From Aeromonas rivuli (GTDB taxonomy: Bacteria; Pseudomonadota; Gammaproteobacteria; Enterobacterales; Aeromonadaceae): a stretch of DNA of 64,000 bases. A model generated the notes under the pieces. The model was not told the DNA's origin, did not search any database, and saw only the letters and a program-made list of their open reading frames with translations. Each line of letters starts with the position of its first letter. Positions within the stretch are counted from its first letter, which is position 1. The stretch spans positions 1 to 64,000 of the forward strand of contig NZ_CDBJ01000032.1 in the NCBI RefSeq assembly GCF_000820045.1, given 5' to 3'. The position numbers were made by a program, and so were the translations under genes. This document shows, piece after piece, positions 1 to 8,769 of the stretch.

Positions 1-17
1 ATCAAACTCTTCAATTT
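1..17 (-). rRNA. 16S rRNA, 5' end only
   Basis: The first 17 bases are the reverse complement of the conserved 5' end of bacterial 16S rRNA (AAATTGAAGAGTTTGAT). The gene therefore runs leftwards out of the window and only its first bases are present. The leader, boxA and promoters to the right at 18-310 are in the expected order for an rrn operon, which supports the call. Confidence 0.9.
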
Positions 18-204
18 AAGTTTGTTTGCATCGCTACCGAAGTAGTTCAGCGGCTCAATGAATTGCTGAAATAAACTGTTCGGCTTGTTATTGCTAACAA
101 GTCGTTTTGGTCACTTCACCAGACATTGAAAATCAAAAATTAATTTTGATGCTCGATGCTGTGAGTGCCCACACAGATTGCTTGATTCAAATTGTTAAAG
201 AGCA
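18..204 (-). promoter_or_regulatory. rrn leader with boxA antiterminator
   Basis: This is the transcribed leader between the rrn promoters and mature 16S RNA. On the minus strand boxA reads TGCTCTTTAACAA (192-204). It is followed at 163-180 by CAATCTGTGTGGGCACTC, which is nearly identical to the E. coli rrn leader and belongs to the stem processed by RNase III. boxA recruits the Nus antitermination complex. The assignment rests on direct similarity to remembered E. coli leader sequence. Confidence 0.85.
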
Positions 205-213
205 GGGTCTGAA

Positions 214-242
214 ACTATAACCCTCACCGGATTGCTTTGCAA
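214..242 (-). promoter_or_regulatory. rrn promoter P2 (candidate)
   Basis: Minus-strand -35 TTGCAA (237-242) and -10 TATAGT (214-219) have a 17-base spacer and lie just upstream of boxA, where the second rrn promoter is expected. Confidence 0.6.
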
Positions 243-282
243 GCCGAACCAGCCGCGCACTGCGCCGTGCTGATGGGGTCGC

Positions 283-360
283 ATTATAGGGGGCAAGTCT
301 GTGATGACAAGCATAATTTACATGTTTTTTTGATAAAGCCTAAAATCGTTTAAATCATCA
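283..360 (-). promoter_or_regulatory. rrn promoter P1 with UP element
   Basis: Minus-strand -35 TTGTCA (305-310) and -10 TATAAT (283-288) are separated by 16 bases. A GC-rich discriminator starting GCGACC follows, typical of growth-rate and ppGpp-controlled rrn P1 promoters. The AT-rich stretch at 311-360 is a likely UP element. The -35 and -10 hexamers are those of E. coli rrnB P1. Confidence 0.8.
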
Positions 361-500
361 CCTACCAGTGTCTGCATTTACGCCACAGGGTGTCAATGGA
401 GCATCATTGTTGGGGCTGTGACCATCATTGTCGAGAGAGCGCTACAGCGCCACTCCTTCTTACTCCTCCTTAAGTTTCCCTCTATTGAAGAGCCGCAATA

Positions 501-523
501 GAAAAGGGCCCTTGAGGGCCCTT
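501..523 (-). terminator. Terminator of erpA
   Basis: Inverted repeat AAGGGCCC (504-511) and GGGCCCTT (516-523) with loop TTGA. On the minus strand a short T run follows, just downstream of the erpA stop. Confidence 0.8.
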
Positions 524-540
524 ATCATCATGCTTAATGC

Positions 541-891
541 TTATATAGAGAAACTGGAGCCGCAACCACAAGTGGTGGTGGCGTTAGGGTTGGTCACCAG
601 GAAGCGAGAACCTTCCAGACCTTCGCTGTAATCGACGCTGCCGCCGACCAGGTATTGCAGGCTCATGGGATCGATCACCATAGTGACACCGCTCTTCTCA
701 ACCACGGTATCGCCATCATTGATCTTCTCATCGAAGGTAAACCCATACTGGAAACCGGAGCAGCCACCGCCCGTGATATACACCCGCAGCTTGAGCTCGG
801 GATTCTCTTCTTCGGTGATCAGGGTCTTCACCTTGTTTGCTGCCGCATCCGTCATCTGGATTGGCAACTGGGCCTCTGCTACTGCACTCAT
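541..891 (-). CDS. erpA: ErpA, essential A-type Fe-S carrier
   Basis: ErpA carries Fe-S clusters from the Isc or Suf assembly machinery to apoproteins, including isoprenoid-synthesis enzymes. The 116-residue product matches the E. coli protein over its length. It has the three conserved cluster cysteines: Cys44 in GGGCSGF, and Cys108 and Cys110 in the C-terminal CGCGSSFSI. The ATG at 891 is chosen because AGG lies about 6 bases upstream and the protein then has the usual length; an ATG at 909 is also in frame. It follows the coiled-coil gene at 968-1669 on the same strand, but a good promoter with an IscR-like site sits between them (922-954), so it is probably transcribed on its own as well. 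Confidence 0.97.
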   Translation of the reverse strand: MSAVAEAQLPIQMTDAAANKVKTLITEEENPELKLRVYITGGGCSGFQYGFTFDEKINDGDTVVEKSGVTMVIDPMSLQYLVGGSVDYSEGLEGSRFLVTNPNATTTCGCGSSFSI

Positions 892-921
892 CACTGACCT
901 CACAACCATTGGAACTGCGAA

Positions 922-954
922 ATTATCTAATACCCGACCATTTAGTTCAAGTAT
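922..954 (-). promoter_or_regulatory. erpA promoter with IscR type-1-like site
   Basis: On the minus strand, -35 TTGAAC (945-950) and -10 GATAAT (922-927) are spaced by 17 bases. Positions 930-954 form a 25-base imperfect palindrome beginning ATACTTGA and ending GTCGGGTAT. I count 21 of 25 positions agreeing with the IscR type-1 consensus (ATASYYGACT...AGTCRRSTAT). The site covers the -35 element, as expected for repression by [2Fe-2S]-IscR. E. coli erpA is a known IscR target. Confidence 0.7.
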
Positions 955-967
955 TCACCAAGCTAGG

Positions 968-1669
968 CTACCCGGATGTGGCGGACGGCGCCAGCTCAGT
1001 CGGAGGCGCCAACATGGGTTTCAGGACCTCGTTCCATTCAACCAGCAGCTCCTGTGCAGGCTGACGCCCCTCTTTGGAGATGGTGACCCGGATCCGGTCG
1101 GGCACAAACCCATCTGGCAGTTGCCAATCTCCCTCCAGAAGCTGGAAGTAGCGCAAGGAGTAGCGGCCCGCGCCGGCCTTCATCTGCAGATCCCGTCCGT
1201 TCAGGATCTTCGGTTTGTCATTCTGGCTTCCTTCAACCCGGATCTGTACCTGGCCGCGAAACAACTCGCGCTGTTTGGCTGGCTGAGTCAGCGCCAGTCG
1301 ATAGTGATAACGGTTTGGAACGCTGCTCCCCTGTACCGTAAGATTGTCGATGACCACACCACTCTGCTCCCCTTCAGGGCGCATGATCCGCTCAAAGAAG
1401 GCGAGCTGGCGTTTCAACTCCTGAGATTGTGCCTCCTGGGACTTGAGCTGTTGCTGCAACTGTTCAAAAGCCGCTTGCTGAGTGGCAATCTGGGTCTGCT
1501 TGACCCCAAGTTCAGATTCGAGTTTGCCAATGGCCTCGGCCTGACGTGCCAGGGTCTGTTGCTGTACCTCGAGCAAGCTGCCCTGAGCCAGCTCCTGACG
1601 ATTGCCAACAACGTATCCCGCCAGCGCTCCCAGAGCCAAGACGGCGAGCAGTATCCATTTCTGTTTCAT
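968..1669 (-). CDS. DUF6776-type membrane-anchored coiled-coil protein
   Basis: A 233-residue protein of unknown function. One N-terminal hydrophobic segment (about residues 5-22) serves as signal anchor. A Gln/Glu-rich coiled coil follows (about 35-95), then a beta-rich domain to about residue 215, and a Pro/Ser tail. The topology suggests a periplasmic domain held by one membrane helix. It lies between clcA and erpA on the same strand, 52 bases after clcA. Family membership is from memory of similar proteins next to erpA/hemL in Vibrio and is not certain. Confidence 0.75.
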   Translation of the reverse strand: MKQKWILLAVLALGALAGYVVGNRQELAQGSLLEVQQQTLARQAEAIGKLESELGVKQTQIATQQAAFEQLQQQLKSQEAQSQELKRQLAFFERIMRPEGEQSGVVIDNLTVQGSSVPNRYHYRLALTQPAKQRELFRGQVQIRVEGSQNDKPKILNGRDLQMKAGAGRYSLRYFQLLEGDWQLPDGFVPDRIRVTISKEGRQPAQELLVEWNEVLKPMLAPPTELAPSATSG

Positions 1670-1721
1670 GCGCGCACCACCTCGCCCAGTTGATTCATGT
1701 TCTGACTATATATAGAGATAT

Positions 1722-3128
1722 TCAGGCCGCCGCACTGTTTTCACCACGGCGTTGTCGTGCCGCCAGACGCAAGGTCCGCTCCAGAATTTGTGAATAGATG
1801 GGGCGGCCGCCCAACCACTGAGCCACTATCGTCGCCCCTATGGTGGTGATCATCATCGGCAGGATGAGCTGATAGTTGTCGGTCATCTCGGTAACCAACA
1901 CTATCCCCGTCACGGGGGCTCGCACCGTCGCGGCGAATAGTGCCCCCATGCCAGCGATGGCGAAGGCCCCTGGTTCTATGCCTAGCTCGGGGAAGGCGGC
2001 GTGGAAGATATAGCCAAATACCAGGCCAAAGAGAGTCCCCAGAGCCAGGGTCGGTGCAAACACCCCCCCAGGAGCCCCTGAGCAGAAGCAGATCAGGGTT
2101 GTCACCAATCGCACCGAGAAGATGAGAAACAGGGTGGCCATGGCATAGTCCCCTGACAGCAGATGAGGGATAAGCTCTGTGCCGCCCCCCGTGACCGATG
2201 GCACGAAAATCGCCAGCACCCCGAAGGTACCCGCTACCAGCATGCCGATCGCCACGAAACGATGGCGCTTGTTTTGATGCAGGGCCAGATAGCCATCCTG
2301 GCAGGCCAGTACCAGCTTGTTGAACACGAAACCCAACACCCCAAACGCCGCCCCCATGAAGAGAAACAACCAGAGTGCCTTCAGATCCGGCGCATCATAG
2401 TGCGGCAGGGCGATGACAGGGTGCTGCCCCTTCATGTTCTGCAGGGTCAGGGTCGCCATCACGGCCGAGATGCTGACCGCCTTGATGGCAAGAAAGGAGT
2501 AGCGAAACTGGGGGCGCATCTCTTCCATCACGAAGAGTATGCCGGCCAGCGGCGCATTGAAGGCGGCCGCCAGTCCACCTGCGGCACCTGCGGCCAGCAA
2601 GGCGTGACCATGCTCCTTGGGGAGGCGGAAGATGTCGGCCACCATCTTGCCGAGGTTTCCCCCGATCTGCACCGAGGGGCCTTCGCGGCCAAGCACCATG
2701 CCGGAACTCAGGGTACAGATACCGCCGAAGAACTTGACCGGCAGCACTCGCCACCAGCGCACAGGGCGCAGATCGTCCATGGCCCCCTCTATCTCGGGAA
2801 TGCCGGATCCGCCCGCTTCGGGGGCGAAGGCATGGGTCAGGAAGTAACCCACCATGCCAAGCAGCGCACTGATGCCAAACCCCATGAACAACAGTTGCCA
2901 CCAGGGGCGATCGGCCAGAAAGGTGCCGCGCTGCATGACCACCCAATTCACACCGCTTTCGAACAGGCCACACACCAATCCGGCCAATATGCCGACCACG
3001 GCCGCCAGCAAGAGTACCCAGAGCGGCATCTTGTCTTGTTGAATGAGTCGTCGCACCATCCAGCTATGGGAGGATGCCCCTGCCGAACCCGCCGCAGAAT
3101 GAGTGTCTTGTGCCATGAGAGAAACCAT
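1722..3128 (-). CDS. clcA: ClcA, H+/Cl- exchange transporter
   Basis: CLC-family antiporter that exchanges two chloride ions for one proton across the inner membrane and aids extreme acid resistance in enteric bacteria. The 468-residue sequence has the three chloride-filter motifs: GSGIPE (107-112), GREGP (147-151, with gating Glu149) and GGVFAP near residue 355. It also has the internal proton-glutamate region EEMRPQF (202-208). Length matches the roughly 470-residue E. coli and V. cholerae proteins. A second in-frame ATG lies four codons later; neither start has a strong Shine-Dalgarno. It is divergent from hemL. Confidence 0.95.
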   Translation of the reverse strand: MVSLMAQDTHSAAGSAGASSHSWMVRRLIQQDKMPLWVLLLAAVVGILAGLVCGLFESGVNWVVMQRGTFLADRPWWQLLFMGFGISALLGMVGYFLTHAFAPEAGGSGIPEIEGAMDDLRPVRWWRVLPVKFFGGICTLSSGMVLGREGPSVQIGGNLGKMVADIFRLPKEHGHALLAAGAAGGLAAAFNAPLAGILFVMEEMRPQFRYSFLAIKAVSISAVMATLTLQNMKGQHPVIALPHYDAPDLKALWLFLFMGAAFGVLGFVFNKLVLACQDGYLALHQNKRHRFVAIGMLVAGTFGVLAIFVPSVTGGGTELIPHLLSGDYAMATLFLIFSVRLVTTLICFCSGAPGGVFAPTLALGTLFGLVFGYIFHAAFPELGIEPGAFAIAGMGALFAATVRAPVTGIVLVTEMTDNYQLILPMMITTIGATIVAQWLGGRPIYSQILERTLRLAARQRRGENSAAA

Positions 3129-3325
3129 CGTCAGCCGTTAGATGAAACCCGGGGCTGCTGCCCACCAATGGGGCTTTCTGCTATAGTCGGCCCGTTTAAA
3201 TGTCACTGGGCCGCCAAGTGCGCCGGGTACGAGAGTCATGAGCATACCTTGCCAGGGGCAGACTGCCGAGTCTGGATCCGCCTCTCCCCCCTCAGTGACG
3301 GTCAAAATCCCATTAAGGATGATCC

Positions 3326-4615
3326 ATGTCAAAATCAGATCAGCTGTTTGAACAGGCCTGCCAAACCATCCCGGGCGGCGTCAATTCACCGGTGCGCGCC
3401 TTCAACGGCGTAGGCGGCACCCCCCGTTTTATCGAACGCGCCGACGGTGCCTATCTCTATGACGTGGATGGTCAATCCTATGTCGACTACATAGGTTCCT
3501 GGGGCCCCATGCTGCTCGGCCACAATCATCCGACCATCAAGGCTGCGGTCATCAAGGCCGTCGAGAAGGGTCTCAGCTACGGCGCGCCCACCGAGATTGA
3601 AGTGCTGATGGCCCAGAAGGTACGCGAGCTGGTGCCCTCCATGGAGCAGGTGCGCATGGTCAACTCCGGCACCGAAGCGACCATGAGCGCCATCCGTCTG
3701 GCCCGTGGCTATACCGGCCGCGACAAGATTGTGAAGTTTGAAGGTTGCTACCACGGGCACGCCGACTCTCTGCTGGTCAAGGCCGGTTCCGGCGCCCTCA
3801 CCCTGGGCCAACCCAACAGCCCGGGCGTCCCTGCGGATTTCGCCAAGCACACCCTCACCTGCGTGTTCAACGATCTGGACTCGGTTCGCGAAGCCTTCAA
3901 CCAGTACGGCAGCGAGATTGCCTGCATCATCGTGGAGCCAGTGGCGGGCAACATGAACTGCATTCCGCCCCTGCCCGGTTTCCTGCAGGGGCTGCGCGCC
4001 ATCTGCGACGAGTTTGGCGCCTTGCTGATCCTCGATGAGGTGATGACAGGGTTCCGTGTCGCCCTCGGCGGTGCCCAGGCCCACTACGGCATAGATCCGG
4101 ACCTGACCACCCTTGGCAAGATCATCGGTGCCGGTATGCCGGTGGGCGCCTTCGGTGGCAAGAAGAAGGTGATGCAGCACATAGCGCCGACCGGCCCTGT
4201 CTACCAGGCTGGCACCCTGTCTGGCAACCCGGTTGCCATGGCCGCCGGTCTCGCCATACTGGATCTGCTGCAAGCCCCTGGCCTGCATCAGCAGCTGGCA
4301 GAGAAGACAGCCGCCGTCGCCGAGGGCCTCAAAGCCGCAGCGGCCAAACACGGTATCCCCCTCGCCATCACCTATGTCGGCGGCATGTTCGGTTTCTTCT
4401 TCACCGAAGAGACCGAGATCAGCCGTTTTGAACAGGTGACCCGCTGCGACATGGCACGCTTCAAGCGCTTCTATCACCTCATGCTGGATGAGGGCGTCTA
4501 TCTGGCGCCCAGCGCCTATGAGGCTGGCTTCCTCTCCATGGCTCACGGTGAGCAGGAGATAGCACACACGTTGGCGGCGGCGGATCGCAGCTTCGCCAAG
4601 CTGGCGCAGGCATAA
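3326..4615 (+). CDS. hemL: HemL, glutamate-1-semialdehyde 2,1-aminomutase
   Basis: PLP enzyme that converts glutamate-1-semialdehyde into 5-aminolevulinate in the C5 route to haem, sirohaem and other tetrapyrroles. The 429-residue protein has the family N-terminus ([13 protein letters not shown]), the Asp of [11 protein letters not shown] (about 234-244) that contacts the cofactor, and the Schiff-base lysine Lys265 in [16 protein letters not shown] -10-like hexamer lies near 3183 in the gap to clcA, but I could not place a convincing -35. A strong terminator follows at 4633. Confidence 0.98.
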   Translation: MSKSDQLFEQACQTIPGGVNSPVRAFNGVGGTPRFIERADGAYLYDVDGQSYVDYIGSWGPMLLGHNHPTIKAAVIKAVEKGLSYGAPTEIEVLMAQKVRELVPSMEQVRMVNSGTEATMSAIRLARGYTGRDKIVKFEGCYHGHADSLLVKAGSGALTLGQPNSPGVPADFAKHTLTCVFNDLDSVREAFNQYGSEIACIIVEPVAGNMNCIPPLPGFLQGLRAICDEFGALLILDEVMTGFRVALGGAQAHYGIDPDLTTLGKIIGAGMPVGAFGGKKKVMQHIAPTGPVYQAGTLSGNPVAMAAGLAILDLLQAPGLHQQLAEKTAAVAEGLKAAAAKHGIPLAITYVGGMFGFFFTEETEISRFEQVTRCDMARFKRFYHLMLDEGVYLAPSAYEAGFLSMAHGEQEIAHTLAAADRSFAKLAQA

Positions 4616-4632
4616 ATCCGGCCACATGATGC

Positions 4633-4660
4633 AAGGGGCCCACCGGGCCCCTTTCTCTTT
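4633..4660 (+). terminator. Terminator of hemL
   Basis: Perfect 9-base arms AAGGGGCCC (4633-4641) and GGGCCCCTT (4645-4653) with a 3-base loop, followed by a T-rich stretch, 18 bases after the hemL stop. Confidence 0.9.
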
Positions 4661-4873
4661 GATGGCCCAAGACCCAAGCAGCACATCCCCGGCCCTGCGC
4701 CTGCCCTCTTTGCACCAATCTGGTGCCAAAGCCGCCCCTTTCCCCAAGTTGCCTCACGATTTCATCATCAAACTGCCACCAGGGGGTCATTTCTACCCGT
4801 CAGTCTGGGCCCATAACTTGCAAGACTAGCTGGCAATATGCGCCATCCATTCGGCATCACCCTGGAGGTCCCC

Positions 4874-5689
4874 ATGGCTAACATGAGCCCTATCGATCTC
4901 ATCCGCCGCTATCAGGAGTACGAGCCCGAGCTGCGCCTGCTGTTGCTGGGCTTGATCCAGCATTCGGACAAGGCGTTGGCACGCTACCCCTTCGTGCTGA
5001 GCACCCGGCCGCAGAGCGGCCCCATTGCCATTTTCCCTCCCTACCCCACCGCACAGGGGGAGTTGCACCTGCACGTACAGGGGGAAGGCATCCTCATCAC
5101 CCTTAGCCTGCAGGAGCTGATCGCCTGGTTGATGGGGGACAAACAGCGCCGCAAACTCACGCCATGGTTCAAGGGGGTCTATGTACTGCTCAGCCTGGCG
5201 CTGTTTCTCATCGTTGCCAGCCTGATCTGGCATGGATTGCATGAGCTCTACCTGCTCGCCTGCGGCGAGAGCAGCAACCGGCTTGGGGCCTTCAGCGCCA
5301 TCATCTTCCTGACCCTGGCATTGGCGGTATTCGATCTGGGTAAAACCATCTTGGAGGAGGAGGTGCTGCTCCATAAGGACATCTTTCGCCACAGCGCCAT
5401 TCGCCGCACCATCACCCGCTTCATTGCCGCCATCTTGATCGCCGTCTCCATCGAGGGACTATTGCTGCTGTTCAAGGGATCCCTCGGCCAGACCGAACTG
5501 CTCTGGCCCGCGGTGGGCGTGATGGTCTGCGCGGTGGGGCTACTGGTGGGCCTTGGCTTATATGTCTTTCTCGGTGCTCGCGCCGAAGCGGCCCTGGTTC
5601 AGGCCAGCCAGCGTCCCTCTCCCCCCCATGAAACCTCTGACGGCAGGCGCTTTGTCCAACGCCATGACGCGCGCCGCCACGACCCCTAG
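4874..5689 (+). CDS. Conserved integral membrane protein, unknown function
   Basis: A 271-residue protein with a soluble N-terminal region of about 105 residues and four predicted membrane helices (about 112-135, 145-170, 190-210, 220-245). A charged, proline-rich C-terminus follows. I do not recognise a family with a known role. The ATG at 4874 is chosen over the one at 4838 because GGAGG lies 6 bases upstream. It stands alone between two terminators (4633 and 5843). Confidence 0.75.
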   Translation: MANMSPIDLIRRYQEYEPELRLLLLGLIQHSDKALARYPFVLSTRPQSGPIAIFPPYPTAQGELHLHVQGEGILITLSLQELIAWLMGDKQRRKLTPWFKGVYVLLSLALFLIVASLIWHGLHELYLLACGESSNRLGAFSAIIFLTLALAVFDLGKTILEEEVLLHKDIFRHSAIRRTITRFIAAILIAVSIEGLLLLFKGSLGQTELLWPAVGVMVCAVGLLVGLGLYVFLGARAEAALVQASQRPSPPHETSDGRRFVQRHDARRHDP

Positions 5690-5723
5690 CAGAGAGGCCA
5701 CTCATCCTTCCTTGGGGAACATA

Positions 5724-5795
5724 ATGCAGAGAAGAATCCGAACGGCTCTGCTATTACTTGTTGTCGGGGGCCCGTCCCTCGTCTCATCGGCTTAG
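5724..5795 (+). CDS. Possible 23-residue hydrophobic peptide
   Basis: Very short ORF with GGGG at 5714-5717, six bases before the ATG. The product looks like a bare signal peptide: RRIR at the N-terminus, then a Leu/Val core ending in SSA. It sits between the membrane protein gene and a strong terminator. It could be a real microprotein, the truncated start of a lost secreted protein, or chance. Confidence 0.25.
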   Translation: MQRRIRTALLLLVVGGPSLVSSA

Positions 5796-5842
5796 CCCTG
5801 GTCATTTCGCGACGACCAATGTCACCGATGAGCGCTAAACCC

Positions 5843-5875
5843 AAAGCGAGTCGGTCTATGCCGACTCGCTTTTTA
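5843..5875 (+). terminator. Strong intrinsic terminator
   Basis: 12-base arms (5843-5854 and 5861-5872) around loop TCTATG, running into five Ts on the plus strand. It ends the transcription unit that begins at 4874. Confidence 0.9.
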
Positions 5876-5926
5876 TCACAGCCCCAGGCGACAGAATAAA
5901 TAGCAGGGTGGGGATCCTGTTGCACA

Positions 5927-5952
5927 GAAAAAGCCCCGGCATGAGCCGAGGC
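5927..5952 (-). terminator. Terminator of the DUF11 protein gene
   Basis: Arms GCCCCGGC (5933-5940) and GCCGAGGC (5945-5952) with loop ATGA. The minus strand continues into TTTTT. It lies 28 bases after the stop of the gene at 5980-8394. Confidence 0.85.
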
Positions 5953-5979
5953 AAAGGATATGAATGGGCTAGCAACAGA

Positions 5980-8394
5980 TCACTCTGTGGTGATCTGGAC
6001 TGTCGCATCCGCACTGACGGTACTGCCCTCCTCATCGGCAAATTCAATGATCACCGCATCACCACTGGTGATGTCAGCCGTAAAGGCATTGAACTGCTCA
6101 GGGGTATAGATCGGTGCGAATTCGACGCTGAACGCGCAGCTAAACTCAGCATCCGGCGCCAGAGTCAGGCTATAGGCAGGTTCCGGGCAAGCCCCCGGAA
6201 CGAAGACTCCAAACTCTCCACCAGCATTTCTGATGAGGAAGCCGGTCGCCCCGATGAGGGTACCATCCTCCACCGTCATTCCCAGCAGTTTGAGGGAGGT
6301 CAGGTGAATGTCTTCGAAGGTAGTATTTTTCACCTTGATGAAGACTGTGGCCTTCAGGGCAAAGTTGGCTGCCATGGCTGGCGGCACGTTGAGGAAGTTG
6401 ACCGTGGCCATATCCTCGTTGGAAGCTACCTCCTTGTCATTGGGGGCCTTGGCCTTGACTTGCGCCGTATTGATCAAGGTTGCCTCACCCGTGGCATTGC
6501 CGGTGACATCCGCCACCAGGGTACATGAGTAGGGTGCACCATATGCCACCACAGTCGTGAAGTCGCACTCGTCACTGCGCTGGGTCGCCGATTTACTGGC
6601 GCGAGCACTGGCAAAGAGCACGTCATCGCTGAAGTCGCTGAGCGTCAGCGCCTCCTGAGTCACGTTATTGGTGTTGGTAATGGTGAAGCGATAAACCACC
6701 TTGGCACCGGGTTCGTTGACATTGGCCTCCTCTGCAAATCCCGCCACCGCATTGAGATCATTGCCTGTGACAGCCGCCACCTCTTTGACCAGCACGATGG
6801 ATGGTGTTGCCAGAGTGATCGCCGCCATGGCGCTGTCTCCAGCCGGCCGCTCCTCGTTATCCTTGCCTGCCACCGTCACAGTGTTGGCATAGGTATCCCC
6901 CTGTCCAATCGAGACATTGGTGACGTATTGGCAAGTGAAGCTATCCCCTTTTGCAAGGGTCTTGCCGCTCCCATCGCTACAGGCAGGGTTGCCCGAGTTG
7001 TCAGACAGCAGGTCCGCAATGGCAGTGTCTACTAGCGAACTCAACAAGACGGCATCGACCGGGCTGTTGTTGGTGATGACGACCTCATAGGTCACATTCC
7101 CCGATTCATCAATGAACCAGGCCCCTCCTACTTTATGCAGACCTGGACCCGACATCGGGACCTTGGTGATCTTCAAGACCGGGTCTACGTTGAGCATCTT
7201 GACAGTGACGACACCGGAGCAGTTACCGCTGTCATTGCTCGGGTCAGCATCCGTCATATCACACAGACTGTTACCTATGGGCGTACCCTGGATATCCTGA
7301 GTATTGGCACGGATAAAGTCCTGGTAGAGCTCGGGTGAGCCATCGTCTGGCAAATCTTCATCTGCCACCTTCATGACCAGCACACAGGATAAACTGGGTG
7401 AGGCCGTGGTCAGGGTTCGAGGTAGCGCCAGATCGTCACAGGTGTTGTCTGCATCGGTGCCCAGCAGGGTCAGAGTATCGACAGTGACATCCGTGGTACT
7501 GCTCAGATTGAAGTCGGCAAAAATCGCTGCGTCCGTGCTGGAGCGCACGATGTCATGCAGGCTAGTCACCACCAAATCCGCCGGCCCCGAGTCCTTGGTC
7601 ATGGTCAGCTCGTATTTGAAGGTGCCTTCCGGCTCACTCCCCTGATCCGACCCTAGCAGTGTCTTGCTGAGGGTAGGAGGCTTGGGTTTGATGAAGACCG
7701 CTATGTTGAAGGAGTCACAATTACACTTGGATTTGTTGTTGGGCACCTGGCCCACCACAGGATCCGCCGCCAAGGTACAGTTATTGCGGGAGATGTTGTC
7801 CCAGGCCGCGCAGTAACTGAAGTCGGCTCGGTTATCACCATCCGCATCCGCGCACTGCATAGTGATCGGCTCGTTTTGCAGGACATATTTACCATTGACC
7901 AGCCCCGCCTTCTTGATGTCGCCACACTGGTCGCCATCGAGCTGGGACGCTCCCTCTTCACCGGGTTTAGGGATAACCAGACTGCAATTCTGTGCACCGG
8001 CCCCCTGCACCAACTGCGGGCTAGTGTTATTGAGCGGCAGATAGAAGGTGGTGTCCCAACGCTCGGAGGCATTGGCACTGACAGTCACATTCGCATTGAA
8101 GGTAAACACCTCACCCAGGGTACATTCCTGAGCAGGATTGACAGGCACCACCTGCGTGATAACCACATCGTTTGCCGTACAGTTGAGAGATTCGCCCAAC
8201 GCATTGGACAATCCCTTTCCACCTGCCTTGATATAGGCATCGGCCATACACACCTGTTTATTGAGATTAACCCCTGCGGCTGTCACCTCGGCATCACTGT
8301 TGGTCCAGATATTGGCAGTGACGGGATAGCACATCAGCAGGGCTGCGGCACAGGTGGTCCGCAGTAGGGTGAACGATTGGGTTAAACCCTTCAT
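5980..8394 (-). CDS. Large exported protein with DUF11-type repeats
   Basis: A secreted or surface protein of 804 residues. A signal peptide (about residues 1-27, ending PVTA) is followed by a Cys- and Asn-rich N-terminal domain (about 28-235). Three to four DUF11-like, immunoglobulin-fold repeats then span about 240-690, each with the pattern YE(V/L)x(I/M)TNxS...L. A beta-rich C-terminal domain follows. There is no sortase signal, autotransporter barrel or obvious lipobox, so the anchoring route is unknown. The ATG at 8394 is chosen for its AAGGA 7 bases upstream and for the signal peptide. DUF11 repeats are usually structural or adhesive modules; the role here is not known. Confidence 0.8.
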   Translation of the reverse strand: MKGLTQSFTLLRTTCAAALLMCYPVTANIWTNSDAEVTAAGVNLNKQVCMADAYIKAGGKGLSNALGESLNCTANDVVITQVVPVNPAQECTLGEVFTFNANVTVSANASERWDTTFYLPLNNTSPQLVQGAGAQNCSLVIPKPGEEGASQLDGDQCGDIKKAGLVNGKYVLQNEPITMQCADADGDNRADFSYCAAWDNISRNNCTLAADPVVGQVPNNKSKCNCDSFNIAVFIKPKPPTLSKTLLGSDQGSEPEGTFKYELTMTKDSGPADLVVTSLHDIVRSSTDAAIFADFNLSSTTDVTVDTLTLLGTDADNTCDDLALPRTLTTASPSLSCVLVMKVADEDLPDDGSPELYQDFIRANTQDIQGTPIGNSLCDMTDADPSNDSGNCSGVVTVKMLNVDPVLKITKVPMSGPGLHKVGGAWFIDESGNVTYEVVITNNSPVDAVLLSSLVDTAIADLLSDNSGNPACSDGSGKTLAKGDSFTCQYVTNVSIGQGDTYANTVTVAGKDNEERPAGDSAMAAITLATPSIVLVKEVAAVTGNDLNAVAGFAEEANVNEPGAKVVYRFTITNTNNVTQEALTLSDFSDDVLFASARASKSATQRSDECDFTTVVAYGAPYSCTLVADVTGNATGEATLINTAQVKAKAPNDKEVASNEDMATVNFLNVPPAMAANFALKATVFIKVKNTTFEDIHLTSLKLLGMTVEDGTLIGATGFLIRNAGGEFGVFVPGACPEPAYSLTLAPDAEFSCAFSVEFAPIYTPEQFNAFTADITSGDAVIIEFADEEGSTVSADATVQITTE

Positions 8395-8769
8395 AACTAG
8401 GTCCTTGACGACTGTCTGTACCAAGCGCAGGAGAGTACATAGACAATAGGCCCCCCCGACCGTGATCGGGGAAACAACGTTATGACAGGCGATCTTCACT
8501 GGCCGCCTTGCGACCCGACTTGCATCAGGCCAAGGAGGAGAGGTGACTGACCATAGCGGTACAACCAAGACTCCTCCATGCCGGGACTTGCCCGAGCATG
8601 GTAAGCACTCTAGGTCAGAATCGCAGGAGGGTGAGTCAGCTCGCTAATCTCTTTGAGTCTTATTCTGAATAAATGACTTAGGATTCAATTTATTAACATG
8701 GATGCAATATTATTGCATCAGTGGTTAGCTTTTTATATTCAAACGAATTAAGTGATAAAAACCACATCA
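8395..8769. other. Non-coding gap upstream of the DUF11 protein
   Basis: No convincing gene is seen. The part near 8394 holds a 7-base C run (8451-8457) and a CCCCGA...TCGGGG hairpin in the presumed 5' leader. The part from 8640 to 8769 is strongly AT-rich and holds a perfect 19-base palindrome (8701-8719), so the promoter is probably there. Confidence 0.6.
8701..8719. promoter_or_regulatory. Perfect 19-base palindrome, operator candidate
   Basis: GATGCAATATTATTGCATC has 9-base perfect arms about one central base. It lies in the AT-rich region upstream of the DUF11 protein gene and 51 bases after the START-domain gene stop. It has no T run, so it is not a terminator. It does not match CRP, Fur or Zur consensus sites known to me. 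Confidence 0.5.
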
